NCBI GenBank assembly: GCA_903231505.1
Contig: CAFBRK010000133.1
Coordinates: 186,001-250,000, forward strand
Reading direction: 5' to 3'
Origin: Olavius algarvensis associated proteobacterium Delta 3
Lineage (GTDB): Bacteria; Desulfobacterota; Desulfobacteria; Desulfobacterales; CAFBRK01
DNA: 64,000 nt
A model generated the notes under the pieces. The model saw nothing but the letters and a program-made list of their open reading frames with translations. It made no database searches and had not been told where the DNA came from. Below, piece after piece: positions 8,552 to 17,776 of the stretch. The translations under genes were made by a program, and so were the position numbers. Numbering within the stretch: position 1 is the first letter of the stretch; the number at the start of each line of letters is the position of its first letter.

Positions 8552-9268
8552 GTGGGAAAAAGCGATAAATTAAAGTTCACAGGTTTTCCCATGGCCAGTT
8601 TCGAAGAAATAGACATCGTTATTTTGGTCGCAGACCTGTCAGGCTATACAGCTCTGACTGAAGCACACGGTAACGTCTCTGCTGCTAAAATCGTGAATCG
8701 GTACACCGACATCGCCAAAGGATCGCTTTCCGGGGGTGCCAGGCTGTTAGAGCGTGTCGGTGATGAAGTCGTCATGGCCGGATCTGATGTCACCGACATC
8801 ATTAACACAGCGATCACTCTGGTCCGCAAAATTGACGCCGAACCCTCCTTTCCCACGATTCATGCGGGTATTCATGCCGGAAAGGTTCTTGAACAAGACG
8901 GGCATTATTTTGGATCCGCCCTCAATATCGCCTCAAGAGTTGCATCACACGCCAGGGGATGCCAGATACTGTGCACGAAGGCTGTAGCTGAAATGGCTGC
9001 AGCAACGAAAGATATACGTTTCAGGGCTCTGGGGCAGGTAAATTTTAAAAACATCTTTGAACCCGTATCTGTTTTTGAAATCATTGCAGACTGTCAAAAT
9101 TTCGAAACCAATGTTGAAGACCCCGTCTGCCGTATGTTTGTCAAACCAGAATCGGCAGCTGCGCAGCTGACGTACAAAGATTCAATTTACTATTTCTGTT
9201 CTTTTGAATGTGCCCAAAGGTTTACCCAACAACCGGACGCATTTGTTGGTGATAACGAGGGTGGTTAG
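8552..9268 (+). CDS. class III adenylate/guanylate cyclase-domain protein with C-terminal YHS domain
   Basis: A 238-aa protein. Residues ~20-185 form a class III cyclase homology domain: DIVILVADLSGYTAL holds the first metal aspartate, LLERVGDEVV is the central strand, HAGIHAGKV and YFGSALNIASRV follow. Residues ~190-235 form a YHS-type metal-binding domain (DPVCRMFV, then YYFCSFECAQRF). The second metal Asp usually seen in the central loop appears as GDE, so activity is plausible. A GTG start at 8552 is preceded by CAGGAAAG; an internal ATG at 8591 is the alternative. The cyclase-YHS pair suggests metal- or redox-sensitive nucleotide signalling, which is inference. Confidence 0.8.
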   Translation: MGKSDKLKFTGFPMASFEEIDIVILVADLSGYTALTEAHGNVSAAKIVNRYTDIAKGSLSGGARLLERVGDEVVMAGSDVTDIINTAITLVRKIDAEPSFPTIHAGIHAGKVLEQDGHYFGSALNIASRVASHARGCQILCTKAVAEMAAATKDIRFRALGQVNFKNIFEPVSVFEIIADCQNFETNVEDPVCRMFVKPESAAAQLTYKDSIYYFCSFECAQRFTQQPDAFVGDNEGG

Positions 9269-9285
9269 CTCCCAACAACCTGTTT

Positions 9286-9474
9286 TTAGAAACTCCGCAA
9301 TCGGGTATGCAGGCTTTCCATTTCTAAAATGCGTTTAATTTTTGCATAATTATCGAAATTTGCCTGCTTGACATAATACCCCTTGGCGATCATAAGATTC
9401 CGGCAGAGGATTAATGTCTGATGGCTGATACGGGGGATGGGGCTCCACTGCACGCGGGTATACACCTTCTTGCC
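9286..9474 (-). pseudogene. possible C-terminal remnant of an unknown gene
   Basis: A minus-strand frame of about 60 codons closed by TAA at 9286-9288 has convincing protein-like composition (segments CRNLMIAKGYYVKQANFDNY and AKIKRILEMESLHTRLRSF) but no start with a ribosome-binding site, and a TGA stop just upstream at 9475-9477. It looks like the tail of a truncated gene. The family is not recognised. Confidence 0.3.
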
Positions 9475-9532
9475 TCACCCAACCGTAGATTTTTCCTTAT
9501 TTAAATCAAATACTTAATTTAGGAAGGGGCAT

Positions 9533-10306
9533 ATGCGAAGGGTAATTTTCAACCAAAAAGGCGGTGTTGGTAAAACGACGATCGCATGTAATCTTGCTGC
9601 TCTGAGTGCCGCAGCCGGGCATCAAACCTTATTGGTCGATTTAGATCCTCAGGCGAACTCTACTCAGTACCTGCTTGGGAAGATGGCTGATTCGCTTGAG
9701 CCAACGATAGCGGATTATTATAAGGAAACTCTCAGCTTCACTTTCTACCCCAAGACTGCCGAAGAGTATGTTCACGCCACTCCCTTTGAACGTTTGGCGC
9801 TTCTGCCTGCTGATGAAGACCTCGGCGAGTTGATATATCGGTTGGAATCGCGCTACAAGATTCGAAAACTAAAAGACGTGCTGGACCAATTAAACGGATA
9901 TGACGCAATTTACATCGACACGCCCCCGGCATTTAATTTCTATACCCTCTCGGCGCTTATTGCTGCCGACAGTTGTTTGATCCCTTTTGACTGCGACGAT
10001 TTTTCAAGACGTGCTCTTTACCGGCTCCTTGAACGGGTGCGTGAAGTCCAGATAGACCACAATCGAGACTTGGATATAGAGGGTATCGTCATAAATCACT
10101 TTCAGCAGCGGGCCAATCTGCCGCGAAAGTTGGTGTATGAGCTGATTGAAGAGGGGCTTCCAATTCTAGAAACCTACCTTTCACATTCTGTAATAATCCG
10201 TGAATCGCATCAAAAAGCCACGCCTTTGGTAAATCTTGTGCCCAAGCATAAGCTTACAATGGAGTTCAAGGCGTTATTTAACGAGTTGAACGGGAAAAAG
10301 AGATAG
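9533..10306 (+). CDS. ParA/Soj-family ATPase (orphan)
   Basis: A 257-aa deviant Walker ATPase. The N terminus carries the signature KGGVGKTTIACNLA, followed by LVDLDPQANST (A' motif) and YIDTPPAFNFYTLSALIAAD (Walker B and switch). ParA proteins dimerise with ATP on DNA and position plasmids, chromosomes or protein complexes. No ParB-like gene or parS-like site is visible next to it, so it is an orphan ParA whose cargo is unknown. The ATG at 9533 is preceded by GGAAGGGG. It lies about 2 kb left of the island boundary and so is not part of the island. Confidence 0.88.
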   Translation: MRRVIFNQKGGVGKTTIACNLAALSAAAGHQTLLVDLDPQANSTQYLLGKMADSLEPTIADYYKETLSFTFYPKTAEEYVHATPFERLALLPADEDLGELIYRLESRYKIRKLKDVLDQLNGYDAIYIDTPPAFNFYTLSALIAADSCLIPFDCDDFSRRALYRLLERVREVQIDHNRDLDIEGIVINHFQQRANLPRKLVYELIEEGLPILETYLSHSVIIRESHQKATPLVNLVPKHKLTMEFKALFNELNGKKR

Positions 10307-10399
10307 AGACCATCGGGGCTGTGTGGGTATCGATATAGTGTTATAATCGAGCCTGATAATCGAGAGACCCCCGGGAAAGGGGCATCCTTCTGATAAAAC

Positions 10400-11308
10400 A
10401 TGAAACTTAACCACAAACGCATTTTGCTCGATGGTGGCTTAGGGCGTGAATTGCGGTTCCGGGGGGTAGCGCTACCGAAGACGATCTGGTCGGCAGGCGC
10501 CTTGATGACCGACCCCGGGGTTGTGCGTCAGATTCATCTCGACTATATCGCTGCTGGCGCTGATATCATAACAACCAACACCTATGGCGTTATCCGGAAG
10601 GAATTGGCCAAAGAAGGGCTTGTAGATCGTTTCGCCGAACTCAACAAGCTAGCCTGCAATCTGGCCCTTGAAGCGCGCGAGGCATCCGGACGGGAAGTCG
10701 TCATCGCCGGTTCCCTGCCTCCGTTGGGTGGCAGCTACCGTCCCGATCTGGTGGGACCCCCTCAGGAAATCGAGGCCCTGTACCAGGAGCAGGCTGAACT
10801 GCTGGCTCCACATGTCGACCTGCTGTTGTGCGAAACCATGTCCAGTGCCACCGAAGGACATGCCGCTGCCAAGGCTGCCTGCCGGACGGGCAAACCGGTT
10901 TGGGTGGCCTGGACGCTGCATGAAAACCGTTCGGGGAATTTGCGCAGCGGAGAGAACGTGACAAAAGCTGTGGCCGCTCTGCAGGAATTACCCGTCAGCG
11001 GTTTCCTGGCGAATTGTTGTGCGCCGGAAAGCATTACCAAGGTGATGCCCCAATTGGCTGAAACCGGTGCCCAATGGATCGGCGGCTACGCCAATACGTT
11101 TACTCCCGTTCCGGAAGACTGGACCCTGGAAGGAGAAAAAGACACAGATGGCCTGTTGACGCTGCGCCCGGATCTGGGCCCGGAAGAATACAGTGCTCAT
11201 GTCTCCGAGTGGCTTGCGGCCGGCGCCACCGTCGTCGGCGGCTGTTGTGGTACAAGACCATCCCACACAGCCAAAATGCGGGCTCTACTTGACGGGAAGC
11301 TGCCGTGA
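10400..11308 (+). CDS. homocysteine S-methyltransferase family protein
   Basis: A 302-aa (beta/alpha)8 zinc enzyme of the Hcy-methyltransferase family, which moves a methyl group to homocysteine to make methionine or to a similar thiol. The start reads LLDGGLGRELR, the standard opening. The zinc ligands are visible as NCCAPE (about residue 211) and GGCCGTRP near 287; LLLCETMSS and TTNTYG are further family strands. It has no cobalamin domain and is of the short MmuM/YitJ-like form, so S-methylmethionine, betaine or another donor is possible. A homocysteine-biosynthesis protein is encoded at 47 kb in the same window. Confidence 0.85.
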   Translation: MKLNHKRILLDGGLGRELRFRGVALPKTIWSAGALMTDPGVVRQIHLDYIAAGADIITTNTYGVIRKELAKEGLVDRFAELNKLACNLALEAREASGREVVIAGSLPPLGGSYRPDLVGPPQEIEALYQEQAELLAPHVDLLLCETMSSATEGHAAAKAACRTGKPVWVAWTLHENRSGNLRSGENVTKAVAALQELPVSGFLANCCAPESITKVMPQLAETGAQWIGGYANTFTPVPEDWTLEGEKDTDGLLTLRPDLGPEEYSAHVSEWLAAGATVVGGCCGTRPSHTAKMRALLDGKLP

Positions 11309-11540
11309 AGATTATCAGCGCCTGCGGTCCATGGGCGCCACGCCAACGTTCGTGAAGATTTACCTGGCAGAGCAAATCCGGCAGGAGCTGAAATCGATCG
11401 ATTCTCAGTGACAAAAGGGGACTTTGGCCGCCAAGGGAATAAGTGCGACATATGGAATTCTCTCAACAGTCAAACAAGTAAAGGAATACGGAAGAATATG
11501 TGAGACAAGCTACCGGCAGCGGCAAGGCCCGCGAATCAGA

Positions 11541-11575
11541 AAGGCTGCAATCCAATAGGATTGCAGCCTTTTATA
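11541..11575. terminator. intrinsic terminator, probably the original tRNA-Leu terminator
   Basis: A perfect 13-bp hairpin (AAGGCTGCAATCC, loop AATA, GGATTGCAGCCTT) with short T runs on both sides. It lies 7 bp from the displaced tRNA 3' half at 11582, where the tRNA-Leu transcript would have ended before the island inserted. It can also end rightward transcription from the methyltransferase region. Confidence 0.75.
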
Positions 11576-11581
11576 TCTTGG

Positions 11582-11638
11582 ATGGTGCCGAAGGCCGGAC
11601 TTGAACCGGCACGGCCGTAGGCCACTACCCCCTCAAGA
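11582..11638 (-). repeat. attachment-site repeat, left copy (displaced tRNA-Leu 3' half)
   Basis: These 57 bases are identical to 35056-35112 and correspond to the tRNA-Leu 3' half, including T arm, acceptor strand and CCA, in minus orientation. No 5' tRNA half follows it (an AT-rich island sequence does), so this copy is not a functional tRNA but marks the island end. Confidence 0.95.
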
Positions 11639-11779
11639 GAATATTTGATGTAATACAAATAATGAAAATGAAATCGAAGTAACTCCGATATTATAATAAA
11701 TCCAATTCGTTAAGCCGTATGTAGCAAGAGAGTGAAACACAGCGAAATAGATGTAAAAAGAGAGTTATAAAATGCAATT

Positions 11780-11801
11780 TGTTGACTAAATGTTGACTAA
11801 A
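11780..11801 (+). repeat. tandem 11-bp repeat, candidate integrase arm-binding sites (left end)
   Basis: TGTTGACTAAA occurs twice in perfect tandem, starting 142 bp inside the left attachment repeat. Similar units with the same 11-bp spacing occur at 34895-34916, about 140 bp inside the right repeat. The symmetry suggests arm-type sites for the tyrosine integrase. Confidence 0.6.
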
Positions 11802-11956
11802 AATACTTGGTTTGACCAATTTCCTATACATCAAGATCAGCCTGACTGATCAATGTTCAACCTTTCACCTGGCCATAGGGTGTATCCTAATAACCTTCCA
11901 ACAAATGAGATTAAAGTAGCGTCCAAAGCTGTTTCGCTCTACGGGGAACATTTTTA

Positions 11957-12673
11957 TTATAAATCATAGTCTTCAAGATAAATTCCAAAATCCTCATCTT
12001 TAATAGAAAAACAAAATTGGTCCTTCATAAAGCTTTGCGAAAAAGCACCCACCCCTCTAAATGCAGTTTTTAGATTTTCAATCATCCGATTGTACTGATT
12101 TTCGACTTCAAAATTAATGTCGTATTCAAATGGAATGAGACCTGAATAAAATACGTGCTCTTTCTTTAAACCAGTCATTTTGCTGTTTGCACTTAACTGT
12201 CTTATATCAGTCCATTCATAATTAAAAAAATCAATTATTTTGGGGCTTTCAAGGCGGGTTGAAATATAAGAGAGTAAAAGTGCCATATCAAAGAAATCTG
12301 TCGTGGTTGATAAATAAATGCATTGTGTTCCGTCTTGAGTATCGATGTATATCAGAGCAAGAGGGGCTCTGTCCCAAGTCATTGGAGCCTTGCCAATACG
12401 TACACCTAAGAATTTTTTGCGGCGATCAACAGGTTTAGAAATCATTATAATCAAGTTATTATTTTCGATTAATGAATTAATTATATCTGACTCCATAATA
12501 GGCTGTGAAATAGAGCCATGTTTTATAGGCCCACCACAAAAAAAAGATTCATCGAGTGGCGTGATTTTTTTACCTCTAAATCGATCAAAATATAAACCAA
12601 GATCGGAGCCTAATTTCTTTGCCATATCAACAACGTTTTTCATTTTTTTATCTGTATCAAAAGCATTATTCAT
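11957..12673 (-). CDS. hypothetical protein of the island
   Basis: A 238-aa soluble protein with no signal peptide or membrane segment. Recognisable stretches are KKLGSDLGLYFDRFRGKK near the start, ALIYIDTQDGTQCIYLSTTT in the middle and FSIKDEDFGIYLEDYDL at the end. No family is recognised. Codon use is AT-rich like the rest of the island and unlike the host. It is encoded on the same strand as, and 251 bp downstream of, the Mrr-NACHT gene, so an accessory or immunity role in the same defence module is conceivable but not shown. Confidence 0.65.
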   Translation of the reverse strand: MNNAFDTDKKMKNVVDMAKKLGSDLGLYFDRFRGKKITPLDESFFCGGPIKHGSISQPIMESDIINSLIENNNLIIMISKPVDRRKKFLGVRIGKAPMTWDRAPLALIYIDTQDGTQCIYLSTTTDFFDMALLLSYISTRLESPKIIDFFNYEWTDIRQLSANSKMTGLKKEHVFYSGLIPFEYDINFEVENQYNRMIENLKTAFRGVGAFSQSFMKDQFCFSIKDEDFGIYLEDYDL

Positions 12674-12924
12674 TAGCTATATCCCTTAATTTACTACTTC
12701 AGAGGAAAAACACTCAATCTGAGTATTACTTCTATAATCCGCTTATGGGGTGATACGGAGCGGAACATTTTCGAGTTTCCGCGCCGATTTTCATGCATTT
12801 GCGAGTGCGTAAAGATAGCCGAAGTCGGCTGAACTGTGCGGCGCGGCTTTTTGAGCACGCACCAGTGAATTGGGTGCTTCTTCTCGTCACATTTCAGTAT
12901 CTCAAGAGCGTCCCTTTGTCCTTC

Positions 12925-15900
12925 CTAATACCGGGTCAAAGCTGCCTCGAGCAATGCGAACTCGACGGGCTTACACGCATTCCCAAGCACGTCAAAGGCG
13001 AGCTGACAAATGACGCGACTGTTTTCCCGTGCACCGCGCAGTTGATCCGAAATCCAAGTATGGAACGCCGGATCTTTGCGCATCGATGGCGCGAGCAGCT
13101 TAGCCAGCGAAATTCGGGTATTGACCTCGGTAGCGTTTTGTAGGTTTTCAAAAACCAGATTTCGACACTCCTGATCCGTTTGAAGTCGATTGCGCACCGC
13201 TGCTATTCCTTCCCGCGGGTCTCCGAAATGGCCGCGCATGAGCTTGTCTGGATAGCTCATGAGGTACTTTGCCATAAGGGCGGGGTCCGCCTTGGACGCG
13301 AATAACCAAGCGGTTACGGGTTCGGCCCCCTCAATGGACATTGGCAACTTCCCCGTGGCCTCGGCGATCGGGGGGGCATCTGGCCATCCTTGACAAAGTG
13401 CAATGAAGGCAACGTCGCGAATCAATGATGACTTGGATAATGAGAGCATTACATGGCCGACAGCCTCATTGCTGCGGAAATTTTCAGTGAGGTAAGAAGC
13501 CATTGCAGCGTAAGCAGCTCGTTCCAAACCCATCATTGATTTCTGTTGCGTCATGAACTGCAGCCGACCCAAGAACAAGTCACGCAAGAGAGCGCTACGA
13601 CCATGCATTGCGATCAAAGCCCGGACTTGCTTGACCTGCAGTTGTCCTCCCGTGCGGATCGCGTTTTCAAACACTTGGGTTTGGCTGAGCGCCTGAGCAC
13701 CTTTCCCAGCCTTCGCCAGTTCGGTGGCGATTATGGGCGAATGATCAAATCGTTCCCATATGTCGGGTAAAGCTTCGACCAAAATTTCCCAATATTCCAC
13801 CACGGTCTCTACGAACTCCCAATTGTGCCTTGTTTTCGAGAATGTGCTAAACTTGAGCGCCTGGCCGTCCTCTCGCTTTATAGCCAGAAGGTCTGCTCTG
13901 CCAAGCTCCAATAATGCAGCGGTAGCGGCTTGCTGTCGCTGTCTTCCCAGCAAGGACCCGGTGATGTCTGCACTGAGGGCTTCGATCAGATCATGAACTT
14001 TACCACCCTCCCGTACACGGGCTCTCGCGTAGGCGCGCGACGCAACCGTGCGCGCTTCGCCGTTCGGTTCGTTTCTGAACTCCTCAGCAATGGCAACTGC
14101 AGCAGGCACACCTCTCTGGACCAAAGGCTCGATGGCGTGAGCGAATTCAATCCGCAGGTCCTTATGCAGCACGTGCATGGTGCTATCGAGAAGCGGACGT
14201 ATTTCAGGATCGCTTCCGTAAACCTCGTATAACCCCGAAATCGACATATCCTCGCCGTAGATGGTCGATTTCACCAACTGGCGTATCAGCGGATCTTCTG
14301 GCCAGATTTTTATAATAGTGTAGTGGCCCAGCCGCCAATAGTGATCCCCCTTATCGTTGGCAAGCCTCGCTTCAACCAGCGGCCAAAGGTCTGGTGCGTC
14401 GCGCCCTTCATTATCAACAAGAATCTCTAAAGCTGAACACGAATCGAAAACGTGGGCGTCGCGCAAAATATTTCGGAGGACGATACCAAGCTCTTTCGGC
14501 TCAGAAATGATGTCCGGTAATGAGCGAACTGCCCATGAACGTCGCTGCTCGTCGCATATGTAGTCGGAAAGGACAGCACGAACTTCAGGATCGTCCCCTC
14601 CAGACATCTCCAAAAGCATTGAAATAATCCATGCGGGTCTCGATTTGCCTCGCCGCAACCAGTCGAGCAAAGCCCGTCGGCACTTTTGCGTTCCCCCCAG
14701 TTTAGCGATGACAGCAATATCCAGGGGCGAATGATGCGTCTCTGCATTCTTTTCAAGCCACGCTTCGGCAGCGGGTACTAATAACGGGTGTTTGGTGAAT
14801 CCAGATAGGAGAGCTTCGTAAACCTCGTGAATGTGTAACCCTAGATAATGACGCTCATCTTTCTCCAGTAGGTCGACCAGTATTCGCGCCACTGCATCAT
14901 CTTCTGGACATCCACGGAGCAGATACTCAATTGCCGGTTTGATCGCCCAAGATTTAGGATGTCCGATACCACGGATGCGCTCTAGTGCTCCATTCATGAG
15001 CTGAGGATTGCGCGGCCAACCGGTCGCCAATCCCGACACGATATCCTTATCCCAAGGCCATGGCCACTCACCCTCGCGACAAAACTCGACTAAGGCATCG
15101 CGGACTTCATGTGAACGTTCACCTTGATTGAAACGTGCCAAGATTGCCACGTACCGAAGCTCTTTCGCCGGTGCTGAACTCGCAACTTGTAGGAGCGAAG
15201 GCAGGGCCGTGTGTGTTGGCCATCCTTTTACAAGCGCGTGTAACGCCGCTCCCATAATTCCAGGCTCCGCTGGACCCTGTAAGATATCGAGCAACTCGTC
15301 GGCCAAGTCCGGGGACTTTATCGCGAAGGACGCCAATGCCTCGGCAATGCTTCGGTATTCATAGCTGTTGTCGCAATTGTGCAGTGCGAGGCGTAGGTCA
15401 GAAATAGTCTCAGCCGTGGGCTGCTTTGCAGCAGCAGTGGGAATGTCTAACAGCCACTCAACCCGGCCAGGGAACCACCGGGCTGCCCGGGCTGCTATCA
15501 AAGCAGCCACCTGTTCGGACTCCAACCCAACTGCCACCTCTTGGACCAATTTGCGGCGAAGAGGCATCCATCGCCCGAACTCGATCCACGAAAAAACCCG
15601 CGATAGCAACTCGCAGGCCTTTCTGCGTGAACAGTTGATCTCGGCCACCGCGACTCGAGTGAGAAGGATTTGTTGAAACGGTTCTTCAAGACAGTCTGCC
15701 AAGGGTTTGCAGAGTTCGTCGATCAACCCGTCGACCTCGTCCTGCCGCTCAAGCAGTTGCATCAGAGTCAAGGTGACTTCATGCCAAGGAGCTTTGCTTC
15801 CAGTGTTCACGCAGTAACTATTAATCTGGTCGAGTGAAAGCCGTGCGAGGTGCTTTGCGGCGAGATACTCTTGAAAGATCCTGTGCAAGAGCCCGATGTG

Positions 15901-16038
15901 ATGCTCCTGTGGTGCCACCAAAATTCCGAACTCGTGCTGGCCCAGTTCGAGGACGCGAGCGGCCCAATCATCGGCCTCACTTGCAGGCAGTTCAAAATTG
16001 GTACGGAAGTAGTCGTTCAACAGTTCCGTCGCGCTCAT
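12925..16038 (-). CDS. Mrr-NACHT defence protein, downstream part: end of NACHT plus long helical repeat region (frameshifted)
   Basis: This ~1037-codon frame carries the continuation of the gene at 15992-17776 in another frame. Its first 60 residues (MSATELLNDYFRTNF, then LHRIFQEYLAAKHLA) are the closing helices of a NACHT module, where FxHRxFQEYLAA is typical. The remainder is a long alpha-helical array in HEAT/armadillo style, the usual sensor part of STAND proteins. Joining needs a one-base (+1) shift near nt 16055-16075 on the minus strand. The ATG at 16038 could start a separate product but has no clear ribosome-binding site. GC content is higher than in neighbouring island genes, suggesting a separate origin. 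Confidence 0.8.
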   Translation of the reverse strand: MSATELLNDYFRTNFELPASEADDWAARVLELGQHEFGILVAPQEHHIGLLHRIFQEYLAAKHLARLSLDQINSYCVNTGSKAPWHEVTLTLMQLLERQDEVDGLIDELCKPLADCLEEPFQQILLTRVAVAEINCSRRKACELLSRVFSWIEFGRWMPLRRKLVQEVAVGLESEQVAALIAARAARWFPGRVEWLLDIPTAAAKQPTAETISDLRLALHNCDNSYEYRSIAEALASFAIKSPDLADELLDILQGPAEPGIMGAALHALVKGWPTHTALPSLLQVASSAPAKELRYVAILARFNQGERSHEVRDALVEFCREGEWPWPWDKDIVSGLATGWPRNPQLMNGALERIRGIGHPKSWAIKPAIEYLLRGCPEDDAVARILVDLLEKDERHYLGLHIHEVYEALLSGFTKHPLLVPAAEAWLEKNAETHHSPLDIAVIAKLGGTQKCRRALLDWLRRGKSRPAWIISMLLEMSGGDDPEVRAVLSDYICDEQRRSWAVRSLPDIISEPKELGIVLRNILRDAHVFDSCSALEILVDNEGRDAPDLWPLVEARLANDKGDHYWRLGHYTIIKIWPEDPLIRQLVKSTIYGEDMSISGLYEVYGSDPEIRPLLDSTMHVLHKDLRIEFAHAIEPLVQRGVPAAVAIAEEFRNEPNGEARTVASRAYARARVREGGKVHDLIEALSADITGSLLGRQRQQAATAALLELGRADLLAIKREDGQALKFSTFSKTRHNWEFVETVVEYWEILVEALPDIWERFDHSPIIATELAKAGKGAQALSQTQVFENAIRTGGQLQVKQVRALIAMHGRSALLRDLFLGRLQFMTQQKSMMGLERAAYAAMASYLTENFRSNEAVGHVMLSLSKSSLIRDVAFIALCQGWPDAPPIAEATGKLPMSIEGAEPVTAWLFASKADPALMAKYLMSYPDKLMRGHFGDPREGIAAVRNRLQTDQECRNLVFENLQNATEVNTRISLAKLLAPSMRKDPAFHTWISDQLRGARENSRVICQLAFDVLGNACKPVEFALLEAALTRY

Positions 16039-17776
16039 TCGGAAGAATGATGGAGTTGGGTTCCTGGTGAATGCAGTAGGCGAGATACTCAATTCCGTGC
16101 CGGATACGTCGCGAACGCACCACCGATTGATCGGCACGCTGCATTGCTGCTTGAGCGCGCCGTCGGGGCTGGTCTTCCAACAATGCCTTTATGAGTTCCT
16201 CAAGCGCGGCAAGTCGGCTACGTGGAAGAACACGCCCCATCAGTCGTAGATATATCATGACGGAAAGTAGCAACGGGATTCCCCCCAAATCGGACAACGC
16301 TGGATCTTCAGAGAGATTGTTGGCGAACTCTGTGGCGTCGCGCGTGACCGCTTGCCCCAACGCGGTCGTATCCAATGCTGCTTCGGCTTCGTGAAAGTGC
16401 CTGAACCAATAGCTCGCGAATTCCCGTTGCTGACTGGTGGTAAGTGGAAGAAGATTCGCGCGCTTCCAATCGGGGCCAAAATCGCTGATTCGATCAAAAC
16501 CCAGCGGGCGACTCGTTGCAAACAGAGGTAGCCGTCGAGTCTGGACATAGGTGGTCAAAGCCGTAAGAGCAGTCGCGGCTGCCTCACGATTCTGCCATTC
16601 ATCAAGGCCGTCCACGAGCAAGAGTAGGCGTTCGTCCCCTATCATTTCCTCTAATAGAGTCAACACTTCATTCCTCGCCCCGAGTACCATCAACCACGCC
16701 TTTAGCGCACCCTCAACCGTGGGGGTCCCATTTTCTGCGAAATGGTGGGCCAGAAAACCGAATGGAAGAAGCAACGGCAGTCGCTGCCCCCAGGATTTGG
16801 CGAGTGCTGGGAATCGACCGCCATCGTTCAGAAGGGAGTGGAGGACCACGCGCAAAGCCGCACTTTTTCCAAAGCCGGCGCCCCCTAACAAGAGAAAACG
16901 ATCGCTGGTCGCCAATCCTGCCGACAATGAAAGCTTCGTCGTAATTTCGCGCCTGAAAAATCCCGTAGCTGGCCCCCCTTGGACAGCGTCCTGGGCACCA
17001 TTCTCTGGCCGAACGATCGGAGATTGTCCTTGTTCGATAATGGATTCGACAAGTTCAATGGCCGGTTCCACATAGCGGTCAAAGACCTGCATTGGCAGTA
17101 CTGCACCACGAAATATCGGTGCTGCTGCCGGGATGCCGCCATCGATCGTTCGAAAGTGAGTCTCATATAGGATCTGGACGAAATTACGAGCATTGAGTTT
17201 TTGTTCCAGACTAAGTTTGCGTCCAGACAGGTTCGCCGCCGCCTCAGGTCCGTTAAATGCCTCGACCCAAGAACGACCGAAGAAGTCGTCGACTAAATCG
17301 GGATGGTCCTTCAACATTAGCGAGAGACGATTCCGATCCAAAGGCTCAAAAGTGATATTCACACCACCGCATCGCGTGCGTTGTCTTTCGATTTCCTCAA
17401 CCAATTCAGTTGCATTCAAACTAGATGCAACGGCCAGCCGAAACAGCTTAGTTCGCGTTGCCCAATCACCCTCCAAGAACTTCGTGACGGCGCTCTTGAT
17501 ATCGGTAGCTTTTATCTCCTGATACCTTTTACATTGCCACGTAGCGTAGTCGCCAGTTGCGCGTCGGACATACAAGTCGATCCCTTCCTGGGCTTGTCCG
17601 CGCTCGCCATAGATCCGAGCGTCCTCAACATTACCGCCACGATGAGCGAGTCGAAAACAGAGCCGCTCAAAATTCTCCCAAGTAAGACTACCCAAAGGCA
17701 GCACTTGCTCGCGGGTTACCGTTGGCGGTTCAACAGAAGATGCATCAACATCAAACCACAGAGAAGCGATTTCCAT
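15992..17776 (-). CDS. Mrr-like nuclease plus NACHT NTPase, upstream part of a frameshifted STAND defence gene
   Basis: A 594-aa frame. Residues ~25-150 look like an Mrr-type PD-(D/E)xK nuclease (LTWENFERLCFRL, GIDLYV with the Asp, WQCKRYQ with the QxK). A NACHT NTPase follows: Walker A LLLGGAGFGKSAAL near residue 297 and Walker B LLLLVDGLDEW near 388. The frame ends in 20 residues unlike the family because of a frameshift; the natural continuation is the frame at 12925-16038. Nuclease-NACHT-repeat proteins are bacterial NLR-like anti-phage effectors that sense phage proteins and cleave DNA. The encoded system would be ~1,620 aa if the frame were restored. Confidence 0.82.
   Translation of the reverse strand: MEIASLWFDVDASSVEPPTVTREQVLPLGSLTWENFERLCFRLAHRGGNVEDARIYGERGQAQEGIDLYVRRATGDYATWQCKRYQEIKATDIKSAVTKFLEGDWATRTKLFRLAVASSLNATELVEEIERQRTRCGGVNITFEPLDRNRLSLMLKDHPDLVDDFFGRSWVEAFNGPEAAANLSGRKLSLEQKLNARNFVQILYETHFRTIDGGIPAAAPIFRGAVLPMQVFDRYVEPAIELVESIIEQGQSPIVRPENGAQDAVQGGPATGFFRREITTKLSLSAGLATSDRFLLLGGAGFGKSAALRVVLHSLLNDGGRFPALAKSWGQRLPLLLPFGFLAHHFAENGTPTVEGALKAWLMVLGARNEVLTLLEEMIGDERLLLLVDGLDEWQNREAAATALTALTTYVQTRRLPLFATSRPLGFDRISDFGPDWKRANLLPLTTSQQREFASYWFRHFHEAEAALDTTALGQAVTRDATEFANNLSEDPALSDLGGIPLLLSVMIYLRLMGRVLPRSRLAALEELIKALLEDQPRRRAQAAMQRADQSVVRSRRIRHGIEYLAYCIHQEPNSIILPNERDGTVERLLPYQF

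Noticed and set aside
11309..11411. Short frame after the homocysteine methyltransferase (EDYQRLRSMGATPTFVKIYL)
   Set aside because: It has protein-like composition but overlaps the methyltransferase end out of frame and has no start signal; possibly a remnant, not callable.
16040..16090. Programmed +1 frameshift in the NACHT gene
   Set aside because: No slippery codon pair or stop-codon context was seen; mutation or sequencing error is simpler.
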